Assembly: GCA_013002645.1 (NCBI GenBank)
Contig: JABDJF010000619.1
Location: 1-5,780, forward strand
Direction of reading: 5' to 3'
DNA length: 5,780 nt
Source: Myxococcales bacterium
Lineage (GTDB): Bacteria > Myxococcota_A > Polyangia > Polyangiales > Houyiibacteriaceae
The position numbers and the translations under genes are program-made. The notes under the pieces are model-generated. The model was not told where the DNA came from. It saw nothing but the letters and a program-made list of their open reading frames with translations, and ran no database searches. Position 1 is the stretch's first letter; every line of letters begins with the position of its first letter. Shown piece after piece: positions 5,500 to 5,780 of the stretch.

Positions 5500-5780
5500 T
5501 GACCCGGCATCGATCCGGTTTCGCCGTCGTCGCCTTGGGCGCTGCGCTGGCTGTGGCAGCGTGCGGTGGTGCCAAGGGGAGCGGCACCGGCGTGCCTGAG
5601 TCCGCCAAGGATGCAGATGCCCCGGCGCAACCTGAACGTCAGTCGCCGCCGGCACCGACCGACGCCAAGGACATGTCGCTTCCGCCGGTGCACGTCGCCC
5701 AGCTCAGCAATGGCCTGCAGGTCAATACGATCGTCGCCGACCAACTTCCGGTCGTGTATGCAACGCTCGTCGTGCGCAGC
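5499..5780 (+). CDS. M16-family peptidase-like lipoprotein, 3' part outside the window
   Basis: The reading frame stays open to the window end, so only 94 N-terminal residues are visible. Residues 1-22 form a lipoprotein signal peptide with lipobox VAAC (19-22); Cys22 would carry the lipid. Gly-Gly follows, with no Asp at +2, so outer-membrane sorting is expected under the E. coli rule. A Pro/Ala/Asp-rich linker follows (about 23-60), then VHVAQLSNGLQVNTIVADQL (64-83), PVVYATLVVRS, which matches the first strands of the M16 fold (SNGLxV...PVV). The expected HxxEH position lies just beyond the window, so it is not known whether the protein is catalytic or a non-catalytic partner. An ATG at 5496 is an alternative start. 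The gene overlaps the stop of the first peptidase, indicating one operon. Confidence 0.8.
   Translation, partial: MTRHRSGFAVVALGAALAVAACGGAKGSGTGVPESAKDADAPAQPERQSPPAPTDAKDMSLPPVHVAQLSNGLQVNTIVADQLPVVYATLVVRS

Noticed and set aside
4333..5655. Long open frame (440 codons) on the - strand
   Set aside because: It lies opposite the M16 peptidase genes, has no recognisable protein features, and is Arg/Val/His-rich as expected for an antisense frame of GC-rich coding DNA.
1..5780. CRISPR array, tRNA, rRNA, transposase, phage or defence genes
   Set aside because: Both strands were read and no repeat-spacer pattern, cloverleaf or related protein motif was seen; the coding space is filled by the six genes listed.

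Overview
This window looks like a GC-rich bacterial chromosome carrying housekeeping genes, most likely from Myxococcota or another former deltaproteobacterial lineage. The reasons are a CdnL-type CarD protein, a cinA-recA pair, a recA promoter with a sequence close to the myxobacterial LexA box, and tandem exported M16 peptidases. The lineage is an inference, since no rRNA or marker comparison was possible.

Layout. On the + strand, hisIE (54-716) encodes a bifunctional histidine-biosynthesis enzyme. It converges on carD/cdnL (1225-737, - strand). A perfect palindrome (716-738) lies between the two stop codons, overlaps both, and can serve as a terminator in each direction. Upstream of carD is a very good sigma-70-type promoter, followed by a roughly 97-nt leader with two strong hairpins. 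The second hairpin looks like an intrinsic terminator just before the Shine-Dalgarno sequence. Next on the - strand are recA (2553-1462), with its own promoter, a LexA-like operator and a downstream terminator, and cinA (4008-2749). Divergent from cinA, on the + strand, are two M16 zinc-peptidase-type genes in an overlapping operon: 4123-5499 (Sec-exported, with HxxEH) and 5499 to the window end (a lipoprotein, cut off).

How the genes relate. RecA (recombination and SOS co-protease) and CinA (NMN deamidase / pyrophosphatase-like, often linked to recA and competence) form a known neighbourhood. CarD is a global activator of RNA polymerase open-complex formation. The M16 pair probably works in the cell envelope, possibly as a heterodimer tethered to a membrane by the second protein's lipid anchor.

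I saw no mobile gene, CRISPR array, tRNA, rRNA or defence system, and no obvious undescribed multi-gene system. The most interesting signals are in the short intergenic spacers: the carD leader, the palindromic element, an ACCAATCC motif found three times upstream of genes, and the recA operator.
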